Below, piece after piece: positions 1 to 7,685 of a DNA stretch of 64,000 bases. The stretch covers positions 2,790,001 through 2,854,000 of the forward strand of contig NZ_CP087164.1 of the NCBI RefSeq assembly GCF_021172045.1, read 5' to 3'. The stretch is from Capillimicrobium parvum. GTDB lineage: Bacteria; Actinomycetota; Thermoleophilia; Solirubrobacterales; Solirubrobacteraceae. Position 1 is the first letter of the stretch, and each line of letters starts with the position of its first letter. The position numbers and the translations under genes were made by a program. The notes beneath the pieces are model-generated. The model did no database searches and was not told the origin of the DNA. It was given only the letters and a program-made list of their open reading frames with translations.

Positions 1-292
1 CCACTTCGAGATCGAGCGCTCGCTGCCCGCCACGACGCTGCTGCGCGTGCGCCTGGAGACGGGGCGCACCCACCAGATCCGCGTGCATCTGAGCGAGATC
101 GGCCACCCCGTGGTCGGCGACCGCGAGTACGGCGGCGGCGGCGCGCTCGCGGCCGGCCTCGAGCGCCAGTTCCTCCACGCGGCCCGCCTCGCGTTCGATC
201 ATCCCCGCACCGGCGAGCGGATCGAGGTCGTCTCGCCGCTGCCCCCGGAGCTGACGGACGCCCTGCGCCGCGCCGAGAAGGCTCTACACTGA
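1..292 (+). CDS. RluA/RluD-family 23S rRNA pseudouridine synthase, C-terminal part
   Basis: C-terminal end of a pseudouridine synthase of the RluA/RluD family, which isomerises specific uridines of 23S rRNA in the cytoplasm. The gene is cut by the window edge: frame 2 is open from the first base to the TGA at 290-292. Visible are the family block LETGRTHQIRVHL, then GHPVVGDREYGG and LHAARLAF, which belong to the last third of the catalytic domain. The catalytic Asp lies upstream, outside the window. RluD-type genes commonly precede other conserved genes; here rpsB starts 97 bp downstream. The exact paralogue (RluA, C or D) cannot be told from the fragment. Confidence 0.9.
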   Translation, partial: HFEIERSLPATTLLRVRLETGRTHQIRVHLSEIGHPVVGDREYGGGGALAAGLERQFLHAARLAFDHPRTGERIEVVSPLPPELTDALRRAEKALH

Positions 293-389
293 GTTCTGTC
301 CTGTAGGGCTGCCCGAGGCCCGTCCCTGCCCGCCGACCGCGGGTGTGGCCGACCGGCGGTGAATCGCACACATATCCAAGGGAGAGCTC

Positions 390-1724
390 ATGGCCGAGCA
401 GATCGGCATCCGCGAGCTCCTGGAGGCCGGCGTCCACTTCGGTCACCAGACGCGTCGTTGGAACCCCAAGATGCGCCGCTTCATCCACGGCGAGCGCGAC
501 GGCATCTACATCATCGACCTGCTCAAGACGCAGGTTCTCCTCGAGCAGGCGCAGGAGTTCGCGTCCAAGCTCGCGCACCGCGGCGGCGTCGTGCTGTTCG
601 TCGGCACGAAGAAGCAGGCCCGCGACGCGATCAAGGAGACCGCCGAGGGCGCCGGCATGCCGTATGTCAACCAGCGCTGGCTCGGCGGCCTGCTGACGAA
701 CTTCCAGACGATCAGCCTGCGCATCAAGCGCCTGCACGACCTCGAGCGCTACGAGCGCGAGGGCCAGTTGGCGCTGCTGCCGACGCGGGAGCGGCTGTCG
801 GCCGAGGCCGACCTCACCAAGCTGCGCGCGAACCTCGGCGGCGTGAAGAACATGCAGCGCCCGCCCGACGCGATGTTCGTCGTGGACCTCAAGACCGAGA
901 CGATCGCCGTGCGCGAGGCCCAGCGCCTGCGCATCCCGATCATCGGCCTGGTCGACACGAACTGCGACCCGGACGGCATCGACTACGTCATCCCCGGCAA
1001 CGACGACGCGATCAAGTCCTGCGCGCTCATCACGCAGGGCGTGGGCTCCGTCGTCTCGGAGGGCCGCCAGGTCTTCCGCGCCGAGGAGGAGCGCGCTCGC
1101 CAGGAGGCCGAGGAGAAGGCCCGCCGCGAGGCCGAGGAGCGCGCGCGCCGCGAGGCCGAGGAGCGCGCCAAGCGCGAGGCGGAGCACGCCGCCCTGCGCG
1201 AGGCCGAGCTGCGCGCCCGCGAGGAGGCCAAGGTCCACACGCAGGCCGGGGAGACCCGCGACCAGGCCGAGGCCCAGGTGGCCGAGGCCGTCGCCGAGAG
1301 CGGGACCCCGAACCCGGATCCCGTGGTGACCCAGGAGGCCGACCGCGAGAAGGCCGACGCCGCTCGCAAGGCCGGCGGCCCGCGCAAGGCCCAGGACCCG
1401 CAGCCGGCCCCGGTGGCCGAGGCGGGCGAGCCGATCACCAACGAGGACGTGCGCGAGGCCGCCGGAGCGGCCGCGGCCGCCGAGGCCAACGGCGCGCCGG
1501 CGGAGGCCGCGCCCGCGGCGCCGGTCGCCGAGGCCGCGCCCGCGGCGCCCGTCGCCGAGCCCGCGCCCGCGGCGCCCGCCGCCGAGCCCGAGCCCGAGCC
1601 CGCGCCTGCGGCGCCCGTCGCCGAGGCCGCGCCCGCGGCGCCCGCCGCGGAGCCGGAGGCTGCGGCCCCGGCCGAGGCCGGGTCGCCCGCCGAGAACGAG
1701 AAGAAGGAAGAAGCGAACCAGTGA
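390..1724 (+). CDS. rpsB: 30S ribosomal protein S2 with a long coiled-coil and Ala/Pro-rich tail
   Basis: Ribosomal protein S2 of the small subunit. The first about 230 residues are canonical: it opens with IGIRELLEAGVHFGHQTRRW and contains WNPKMRRFI, VNQRWLGGLLTNF and PIIGLVDTNCDPDGIDYVIPGNDDA. The protein is 444 residues, against roughly 230-300 for most bacterial S2. The extra part is a charged helix of repeated (R/E)EAEE(R/K)A units (about residues 231-285, probably coiled coil), then a low-complexity tail rich in Ala, Pro and Glu with repeated EAAPAAPVA units. AAGGGAGAG at 378-386 is a good ribosome binding site for the ATG. The stop overlaps the GTG of tsf, so the two are translationally coupled. 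The tail is in frame and ends at a normal stop directly before tsf, so it is not a fusion artefact. Confidence 0.97.
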   Translation: MAEQIGIRELLEAGVHFGHQTRRWNPKMRRFIHGERDGIYIIDLLKTQVLLEQAQEFASKLAHRGGVVLFVGTKKQARDAIKETAEGAGMPYVNQRWLGGLLTNFQTISLRIKRLHDLERYEREGQLALLPTRERLSAEADLTKLRANLGGVKNMQRPPDAMFVVDLKTETIAVREAQRLRIPIIGLVDTNCDPDGIDYVIPGNDDAIKSCALITQGVGSVVSEGRQVFRAEEERARQEAEEKARREAEERARREAEERAKREAEHAALREAELRAREEAKVHTQAGETRDQAEAQVAEAVAESGTPNPDPVVTQEADREKADAARKAGGPRKAQDPQPAPVAEAGEPITNEDVREAAGAAAAAEANGAPAEAAPAAPVAEAAPAAPVAEPAPAAPAAEPEPEPAPAAPVAEAAPAAPAAEPEAAAPAEAGSPAENEKKEEANQ

Positions 1725-2332
1725 CCGACGTGAGCCATTCCCCCAGCGCGAAGGACGTGAAGGCCCTGCGCGACCGCACCGGCGCGGGCATGATGGACTG
1801 CAAGAAGGCGCTGACCGAGTCGGGCGGCGACGTCGACAAGGCGATCGAGATCCTGCGCGTCAAGCAGGGCAAGCGCATCGAGGACCGTGGCGAGCGCCTC
1901 GCCACCGAGGGCACGGTGCAGAGCTACGTGCACTCCAACGCGAAGGTCGGCGTGCTCGTCGAGGTCGACACGGAGACCGACTTCGTCGCGCGCAACGACG
2001 AGCTCGTCGCGTTCGCCAAGGACATCGCGCTGCACATCGCCGCCGCCGCGCCGGAGTACGTCACCGAGGAGGACGTCGACGAGGAGCGCAGGCAGAGCGA
2101 GCTGCGCGTCTACGAGCAGGAGGCGGCCGACAAGCCCGAGAACGTCCGCGCCAAGATCGCCGAGGGCAAGCTGCGCAAGTGGTACGAGACGGTCGTGCTG
2201 CTCGACCAGCCGCACGTCAACGGCGACAAGTACGACGGCAAGACCATCGGCCAGCTGCTCGACGAGGTCCGGGCCAAGACCGGCGAGAACGTCCAGATCC
2301 GGCGCTTCGCGCGCTTCGCGGTCGGCCAGTAG
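1721..2332 (+). CDS. tsf: Elongation factor Ts, short form
   Basis: EF-Ts, the nucleotide exchange factor of EF-Tu. The GTG start overlaps the rpsB stop by 4 bases (GTGA), with AAGGAAG about 10 bases upstream; a second GTG at 1730 is possible. Residues about 10-50 are the UBA-like N-terminal domain (KALRDRTGAGMMDCKKAL). The EF-Tu contact motif TDFVARN sits at about residues 86-92. At 203 residues it is much shorter than the E. coli protein (283) and resembles the Thermus type with a single dimerisation domain. The gene lies in the conserved order rpsB-tsf-pyrH-frr. Confidence 0.97.
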   Translation: MTDVSHSPSAKDVKALRDRTGAGMMDCKKALTESGGDVDKAIEILRVKQGKRIEDRGERLATEGTVQSYVHSNAKVGVLVEVDTETDFVARNDELVAFAKDIALHIAAAAPEYVTEEDVDEERRQSELRVYEQEAADKPENVRAKIAEGKLRKWYETVVLLDQPHVNGDKYDGKTIGQLLDEVRAKTGENVQIRRFARFAVGQ

Positions 2333-2339
2333 TCACTCC

Positions 2340-3065
2340 GTGGCAGACGACGCGCCCGCCTTTCGCCGGATCCTGCTGAAGCTCTCGGGGGAGTCCCTCA
2401 TGGGCTCCCTCGACTTCGGCACGGACCCCGAGCGCCTGCGGGCGGTCGCCCACCAGGTCAAGGTCGTGCACGACCGGGGCGTCGAGGTCGCGATCGTCCT
2501 CGGTGCCGGCAACATCTACCGCGGCATGGAGGGCGCCGCGGCAGGCATGGACCGCGCCACCGCCGACTACATGGGGATGCTCGCGATCGTCCTCAACGCG
2601 CTCGCGCTGCAGGACGCGCTGGAGAAGGTCGGCATCGACACGCGCGTGCAGTCGGCGATCGAGGTCCAGGAGGTCGCCGAGCCGTACATCCGCCGCCGCG
2701 CGATGCGCCACCTCGAGAAGGGGCGCGTCGTGATCTTCGCCGCGGGCACCGGCAACCCGTTCTTCACGACCGACACCGCGGCGGCGCTGCGGGCCATCGA
2801 GATCCACGCGGAAGCCCTGCTCATGGCCAAGAACGGGGTCGAGGGCGTCCTCACCGCCGATCCCCGCGAGGACCCCACCGCGCAGCTCATCCCGCAGATC
2901 ACCCACATGGAGGCGCTCGAGCGCCGGCTGCGCGTGATGGACCTCACGGCGCTGACGCTCTGCATGGAGAACGAGCTGCCGATCTACGTCTTCAACATGG
3001 ACGACGAGCGCAACATCGACCGGATAGTGTCCGGCGAGCGCGTGGGGACCCTGGTGACGACATGA
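2340..3065 (+). CDS. pyrH: UMP kinase
   Basis: Uridylate kinase of the amino-acid-kinase fold. It phosphorylates UMP to UDP in pyrimidine nucleotide synthesis and works as a cytoplasmic hexamer. The N-terminus carries the kinase signature LLKLSGESL at about residues 12-20; GAGNIYRG, GTGNPFFTTDTAAALRA and the substrate-loop region AKNGVEGVLTADPR follow in the expected order. The length of 241 residues is normal. The start is a GTG 7 bases after the tsf stop, the only start that gives a canonical N-terminus. It forms part of the rpsB-tsf-pyrH-frr transcription unit. Confidence 0.97.
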   Translation: MADDAPAFRRILLKLSGESLMGSLDFGTDPERLRAVAHQVKVVHDRGVEVAIVLGAGNIYRGMEGAAAGMDRATADYMGMLAIVLNALALQDALEKVGIDTRVQSAIEVQEVAEPYIRRRAMRHLEKGRVVIFAAGTGNPFFTTDTAAALRAIEIHAEALLMAKNGVEGVLTADPREDPTAQLIPQITHMEALERRLRVMDLTALTLCMENELPIYVFNMDDERNIDRIVSGERVGTLVTT

Positions 3066-3117
3066 GGCCCCGCGGGTCGACATCCGGGACCGTTATGACC
3101 CTTTGGAAGGCCGCTTG

Positions 3118-3684
3118 ATGTCCGAACTCATCGACGAACTCCTGGCCGACGCCAAGGACCGCATGGCCAAGTCGGTCGAGGCGACGCAGCACGACTTCGG
3201 CTCCGTGCGCACGGGCCGCGCCAACCCGGTGCTCCTGGACCGCATCGTGGTCGACTACTACGGCGCCCCGACGCCGCTCAAGCAGCTGGCGACGATCTCG
3301 GCGCCCGAGGCGCGCCTGCTGACCGTCCAGCCGTACGACAAGAGCTCGATCAAGGCGATCGAGAAGGCGATCAACGAGTCCGACATCGGCCTGAACCCGT
3401 CCAACGACGGCAACATGGTCCGGCTCGTGCTGCCCGAGCTGACCGAGGAGCGCCGCAAGGAGCTCGTCAAGGTCGTCCGGCACATCGCCGAGGAGGGGCG
3501 GATCAAGATCCGCAACGTCCGCCGCGACTGCATGCACCAGCTGCGCGAGATCCGCGACGAGGGCGAGGCCGGCGCCGACGAGGAGCATCGCGCCGAGACC
3601 GAGCTGCAGAAGCTCACCGACGGGCGCATCGCGGACCTCGACGCGAACCTCAAGGCCAAGGAAGAAGAGATCCTCGAGGTCTGA
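3118..3684 (+). CDS. frr: Ribosome recycling factor
   Basis: RRF, which splits post-termination ribosomes together with EF-G. It is 188 residues, close to the usual 185. Typical blocks are visible: FGSVRTGRANPVLLDRIVVDYYG near the N-terminus, AIEKAINESDIGLNP, VRLVLPELTEERRKELVK and the C-terminal helix. The ATG at 3118 is preferred over an in-frame TTG at 3103, because GGAAGG lies 8 bases before the ATG and the protein then starts MSELIDELL. The gene follows pyrH by 52 bp. Confidence 0.97.
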   Translation: MSELIDELLADAKDRMAKSVEATQHDFGSVRTGRANPVLLDRIVVDYYGAPTPLKQLATISAPEARLLTVQPYDKSSIKAIEKAINESDIGLNPSNDGNMVRLVLPELTEERRKELVKVVRHIAEEGRIKIRNVRRDCMHQLREIRDEGEAGADEEHRAETELQKLTDGRIADLDANLKAKEEEILEV

Positions 3685-3724
3685 GCCCGTGTCTGCTCCG
3701 CGCGAGAACCGCTCTTAACCACCG

Positions 3725-4402
3725 ATGTCGGCGGGTCCGGCCCGGGCGCGCTACGTCGCCATCATCACGGACGGGAACGGCCGCTGGGCGCAGGCCCGCG
3801 GCCTGCCCGTCGCCGACGGCCACCGGGCGGGCGCGGACACCGTCAAGGCGCGCGTGCGCGATGCCGTCGACCTCGGGGTGCTCGAGCTCACCGTGTTCTC
3901 GTTCTCGACGGAGAACTGGTCGCGCTCGCCGGCCGAGGTCGCCGCGCTGATGGCGATGTTCTCCGAGCGCATCGACCGCGAGACGCCCGAGCTGCACGAG
4001 GAGGGCGTGCGGATGCGCTTCGTCGGGCGCCGCGAGGGCGTGGATCCCGGGCTCGTGCGCAAGATGGAGTGGGCCGAGTCGGTGACCGCGCAGAACGAGC
4101 GCCTGACGCTGTTCATCGCGTTCAACTACGGCGGGCGCGCGGAGATCCTCGACGCGGCCCGGCGCTTCGACGGCGGTGACGAGGCGGACTTCGCCCGGCT
4201 GCTGTACGCGCCGGACATGCACGACCCCGACCTGCTTATCCGCACCAGCGGGGAGCAGCGCATCTCGAACTTCCTGCTCTGGCAGTGCGCGTACTCCGAG
4301 ATCGTGTTCCGCGACGAGATGTGGCCCGACTTCGGCCGCGAGGCGTTCGAGGCGTCCCTCGACGAGTTCGCGGCGCGCCAGCGACGCTTCGGCGGCCGGT
4401 GA
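3725..4402 (+). CDS. uppS: Isoprenyl transferase (undecaprenyl diphosphate synthase)
   Basis: cis-Prenyltransferase that condenses isopentenyl diphosphate to the C50/C55 lipid carrier used for peptidoglycan. The catalytic motif DGNGRWA is at residues 16-22 with the essential Asp16. FSFSTENWSR, FNYGGRAEI and the C-terminal RTSGEQRISNFLLWQ region are present. The length of 225 residues is on the short side. The residue before the catalytic Asp is Thr (AIITDGNGRWA), where most family members have Met. The gene ends in TGATG, so its stop shares one base with the cdsA start. Product chain length cannot be read from the sequence. Confidence 0.93.
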   Translation: MSAGPARARYVAIITDGNGRWAQARGLPVADGHRAGADTVKARVRDAVDLGVLELTVFSFSTENWSRSPAEVAALMAMFSERIDRETPELHEEGVRMRFVGRREGVDPGLVRKMEWAESVTAQNERLTLFIAFNYGGRAEILDAARRFDGGDEADFARLLYAPDMHDPDLLIRTSGEQRISNFLLWQCAYSEIVFRDEMWPDFGREAFEASLDEFAARQRRFGGR

Positions 4403-5265
4403 TGGCCGCACGCGGCCGGCGCCCGCCGCCGCGGCGGCGCTCCGCACGAGACCTCCGCGGCGCGGCGCCCCGGCGGCGCGGGGGCTCGGAGCTGGGCGCG
4501 CGGGTCCTCGTCGCGGTTCCCGCGATCGCGGTCGCGCTGTTCATCGTCGCGCGCGGCGGGTGGGTCTTCGCCGGAGCGCTGATCATCCTCGGCATCGCCT
4601 GCATGGGCGAGCTGTTCACGATGCTGCGCCACGGCAACCCGGTCCGCCTGGCCGGGTTCGCCGGCCTGGCCGGCATGCTGGTCGCGGCGCAGCTCGGCGG
4701 CCCCGATGCGGTGCTCGCCGCGTTCATCTTCACGCTGCCGCTGATCTTCCTGCTCGGGCAGATGCAGCCGCGCTGCGGCGCGCCCGGACTGTCGGTCACG
4801 GCGCTGGGGCTCATGTGGATCGCCGTGCCGCTCGCGCACGCGGTGATGCTGCGCGACCTGCCGCACGGCGACGCGATCGTCATCGACGTGCTCGTCGGCA
4901 CGTTCATCGGCGACACGGGCGCGTACCTGGGCGGCCGGGCGTTCGGCCGGCGCCCGCTCGCGCCGATGATCTCGCCGAACAAGACCGTCGAGGGACTGCT
5001 CATCGGGATGGTCGCGGCCGTGGCCGGCGTCTGGTTCGCCGGGCTCTACCAGGACTGGCTGTCGGGCCCGCAGGCGCTGCTGCTCGGCATCGCGGTGGCG
5101 GTGGCGGCCCCGCTCGGCGATCTGTTCGAGTCCTACGTCAAGCGCGACGCACGGGTCAAGGACTCGGGCGCGCTGTTCGGAGCGCACGGCGGCGCGCTGG
5201 ACCGGCTCGACGCGGTGCTGTTCAGCGCGGTCGTCGGCTACTACGTCTGGCATGCGATGCTCTGA
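4402..5265 (+). CDS. cdsA: Phosphatidate cytidylyltransferase
   Basis: CDP-diglyceride synthase, an integral membrane enzyme making CDP-diacylglycerol from phosphatidate and CTP. The first about 30 residues are Arg/Pro-rich and cytoplasmic, followed by about seven hydrophobic helices. The C-terminal family signature is nearly perfect: KRD, then VKDSG, then AHGGALDRLD, after GDLFES. The block ISPNKTVEG precedes it. The start ATG overlaps the uppS stop by one base, so translation is coupled. Its product feeds the CDP-alcohol phosphatidyltransferase encoded at 14754. Confidence 0.95.
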   Translation: MAARGRRPPPRRRSARDLRGAAPRRRGGSELGARVLVAVPAIAVALFIVARGGWVFAGALIILGIACMGELFTMLRHGNPVRLAGFAGLAGMLVAAQLGGPDAVLAAFIFTLPLIFLLGQMQPRCGAPGLSVTALGLMWIAVPLAHAVMLRDLPHGDAIVIDVLVGTFIGDTGAYLGGRAFGRRPLAPMISPNKTVEGLLIGMVAAVAGVWFAGLYQDWLSGPQALLLGIAVAVAAPLGDLFESYVKRDARVKDSGALFGAHGGALDRLDAVLFSAVVGYYVWHAML

Positions 5266-5268
5266 GCT

Positions 5269-5347
5269 AGGGGTGCCGACGGCGACCAGGGTGCACCAAG
5301 GGGGCGCTGCTGGCGGCTGTCGCCGCGAGGCGGGCCCCCGTGTGTTC
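5269..5347 (+). repeat. Solo copy of the 82-bp dispersed repeat
   Basis: The spacer after cdsA resembles the tandem repeat at 27857-28103. It begins with the same GGGGTGCCGACG directly after the stop region of the upstream gene and ends with the same GAGGCGGGCCCCCGTG. The middle is diverged but keeps the order of G-rich and C-rich blocks. Both loci lie directly after a plus-strand stop codon. Confidence 0.7.
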
Positions 5348-5380
5348 TCCCGCCCCTGAGCGCGGCTTCATGTCGCGCCC

Positions 5381-5386
5381 TACCCT
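5381..5386 (+). promoter_or_regulatory. Probable -10 element of dxr
   Basis: TACCCT lies 9 bases before the dxr ATG, with no Shine-Dalgarno sequence between. It fits a sigma-70 type -10 hexamer giving a transcript with almost no leader. No convincing -35 hexamer is visible. Confidence 0.5.
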
Positions 5387-5395
5387 GGGAAGCCC

Positions 5396-6553
5396 ATGCC
5401 GCGCCGCCTGCTCATCCTCGGCTCCACCGGCTCGATCGGCACGCAGGCGCTCGAGATCGTCGAGACGTCCGGCGAGTTCGAGCTCGTCGGCCTGTCCGCC
5501 GAGCGCTCCTGGGAGACCCTCGTGGCCCAGGCGCAGCGCTTCGGCGTGCCCCGCATCGCCCTGGCCGACGCCGACGCCGGCGCCCGCGCCGCCGAGGCGT
5601 GGACCGGCGGCGACGTGCTCGCCGGCGCGCAGGGGCTCGTGGAGCTCGTCGTGTCCTCGGGCGCCGATCTCGTCCTCAATGCGCTCGTCGGGTCCGCCGG
5701 GCTCGGCCCGACGGTGGCGACGCTGGGGGAGGGCATCGACCTCGCGCTGGCCAACAAGGAGTCGCTCGTGGTGGGCGGCGAGCTCGTCACGGCGCTGGCT
5801 GAGGCGACCGGCGCGGCGCTCATCCCCGTCGACTCCGAGCACACGGCGCTGCACCAGCTGATGGCCGGGCTGCCGATCGGGGCGGTGGAGCGGCTCGTCA
5901 TCACCGCGTCGGGCGGTCCGTTCCGCGGGCGCTCGCGCGCGGAGCTCGCCGACGTCACGGTCGATGAGGCGCTCGCGCACCCGACGTGGGCGATGGGCGG
6001 CAAGATCACCATCGACTCCGCGACGCTCATGAACAAGGGCCTGGAGGTCATGGAGGCCCATCACCTCTTCGGCACGCCGTACGCGGCCATCGGCGTCGTC
6101 GTGCACCCGCAGTCGATCGTCCACGGCGTGGTCGACCTGGTCGACGGCGCGTCGCTCGCGCACATGGGCCATCCGGACATGAAGATCCCGATCTCCTACG
6201 CGCTGCACCACCCGGACCTCGAGCCGCTGGCGTCCCGCCGGCTGCGCCTGGAGGAGGTCGGGGCGCTCACCTTCGAGCCCGTCGACACCGACGCGTTCCC
6301 CTGCCTGCGCCTCGCCCTGGAGGCCGCGGTGGCGGGCGGGACCGCGCCGTGCATCCTCAACGCGGCCAATGAGATCGCGGTGCACGCGTTCCTCGCGGGC
6401 CGCCTGCCGTTCCTCGGCATCGCGGCGGTCATCGAGCGCACGCTGGAGACCGTGGAGCCCGAATCGGTGCGGGCGTTCGAGTCGCTGTACGAGGCCGATC
6501 GCGCGGCGCGTGCCGCCGCGGCCGACCTGGTGGGCGCGGAGGTCGCGGAATGA
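5396..6553 (+). CDS. dxr: 1-deoxy-D-xylulose 5-phosphate reductoisomerase
   Basis: Second committed enzyme of the MEP isoprenoid pathway; it converts DXP to MEP with NADPH. GSTGSIG at residues 9-15 is the nucleotide-binding loop. ANKESLV and the metal/substrate region VDSEHTALHQ follow, then TASGGPFRG, HPTWAMGGKITIDSATLMNKGLEVMEAHHLF and VHPQSIVH, all in the expected order. The length of 385 residues is normal. The stop overlaps the rseP start as ATGA. ispG of the same pathway is in this window at 11805. Confidence 0.97.
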   Translation: MPRRLLILGSTGSIGTQALEIVETSGEFELVGLSAERSWETLVAQAQRFGVPRIALADADAGARAAEAWTGGDVLAGAQGLVELVVSSGADLVLNALVGSAGLGPTVATLGEGIDLALANKESLVVGGELVTALAEATGAALIPVDSEHTALHQLMAGLPIGAVERLVITASGGPFRGRSRAELADVTVDEALAHPTWAMGGKITIDSATLMNKGLEVMEAHHLFGTPYAAIGVVVHPQSIVHGVVDLVDGASLAHMGHPDMKIPISYALHHPDLEPLASRRLRLEEVGALTFEPVDTDAFPCLRLALEAAVAGGTAPCILNAANEIAVHAFLAGRLPFLGIAAVIERTLETVEPESVRAFESLYEADRAARAAAADLVGAEVAE

Positions 6554-7653
6554 GCTGGGTGCTGGCCTTCTGCGGCTTCGCCGCGCTCATCATCCTGCAC
6601 GAGTTCGGCCACTTCATGGCGGCGAAGGCCGTCGGGATGCGCGTCGAGAAATTCTCGCTGTTCTTCGGGCCGATGCTCGCCAGGTTCCGGCGCGGCGAGA
6701 CGACCTACGGCATCGGTCCGATCCCGCTCGGCGGCTACGTGAAGATCACCGGCATGAACCCGGCGGAGGAGATCGCGCCGGAGGTCGAGCACCGCGCCTA
6801 CTACCGCCAGCCGGTGTGGAAGCGGATCGTCGTCATCTCGGCCGGGCCGGCGATGAACCTCCTCATCGCGTTCCTGCTGATCTGGGGCCTGCTGACCTTC
6901 CAGGGCCGTGAGAACCCGGATCCGGCCAAGGCGCGCTACGTGTCCCAGGTCGAGCGCGGCACGCCCGCGGCGACCGCGCTGAAGCCGAAGGATCGGATCG
7001 TCTCGATCGACGGCGGGACGAACCCGGTGAACTTCCAGCGGGCGATCTCCAGTCACCGGTGCGCGGGCACGCCGGCCGACCGCTGCGCTGCGACCACGCC
7101 CGTGACCGTCGTCGTCGACCGTGGCGGCGAGCAGAAGACGCTGAGGATCACGCCGTTCTACGACGGGGACCTGCACCGCACGCGGCTCGGTTTCGGGTAC
7201 GGCTACCCGCCCGGCTACAAGCCGCCCTTCGAGCACGTCGGCCCGCTGGAAGCGGTGAGCCAGAGCGCCAGCGGCATGTGGAACGTGACCAGCCTGACCG
7301 TCTCGTCGATCGGCAAGCTGTTCTACGACTCGCAGGCGCGGAAGGACGTCTCGGGCGTCGTCGGCTCCTACGAGGCGACGCGGCAGGCGTTCACGTTCGA
7401 CATCACGCGAGCGATCGAGATCCTCGCGCTGATCTCCCTGTCGCTGGCGGTCGTCAACCTGTTCCCGTTCCTGCCGCTCGACGGCGGCCACATCTTCTGG
7501 GCGTTGGCCGAGAAGGTGCGCGGCCGGCCGATCGCGTTCTCGGTCATGGAACGGGCGGGCTTCGTCGGCTTCGCCCTCGTCGCGGCGTTGTTCTTCCTGG
7601 GCCTGTCGAACGACATCGGGCGATTGACGGGCGAGGGCTTCAACATTCGTTAG
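6550..7653 (+). CDS. rseP: Site-2 intramembrane metalloprotease (RseP/MMP family)
   Basis: Zinc-dependent intramembrane protease of the S2P family, which cleaves transmembrane substrates such as anti-sigma factors or remnant signal peptides. The catalytic motif HEFGH is at residues 17-21 in the first membrane helix. A PDZ domain follows (around VERGTPAATALKPKDRIVSIDG), and the C-terminal helix carries the second zinc site in FLPLDGGH. There are about four hydrophobic helices in 367 residues. It overlaps dxr by 4 bases, the usual actinobacterial order dxr-rseP; the third usual partner, ispG, is displaced by about 4 kb. Confidence 0.94.
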   Translation: MSWVLAFCGFAALIILHEFGHFMAAKAVGMRVEKFSLFFGPMLARFRRGETTYGIGPIPLGGYVKITGMNPAEEIAPEVEHRAYYRQPVWKRIVVISAGPAMNLLIAFLLIWGLLTFQGRENPDPAKARYVSQVERGTPAATALKPKDRIVSIDGGTNPVNFQRAISSHRCAGTPADRCAATTPVTVVVDRGGEQKTLRITPFYDGDLHRTRLGFGYGYPPGYKPPFEHVGPLEAVSQSASGMWNVTSLTVSSIGKLFYDSQARKDVSGVVGSYEATRQAFTFDITRAIEILALISLSLAVVNLFPFLPLDGGHIFWALAEKVRGRPIAFSVMERAGFVGFALVAALFFLGLSNDIGRLTGEGFNIR

Positions 7654-7685
7654 GGTCCTCCCACCCTCGGAGGGGAGGAGACCCG

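Noticed and set aside
983-2215. Long minus-strand frame opposite rpsB and tsf
   Set aside because: Ser/Ala-rich shadow of the repetitive S2 tail; no start signal and no recognisable domain.
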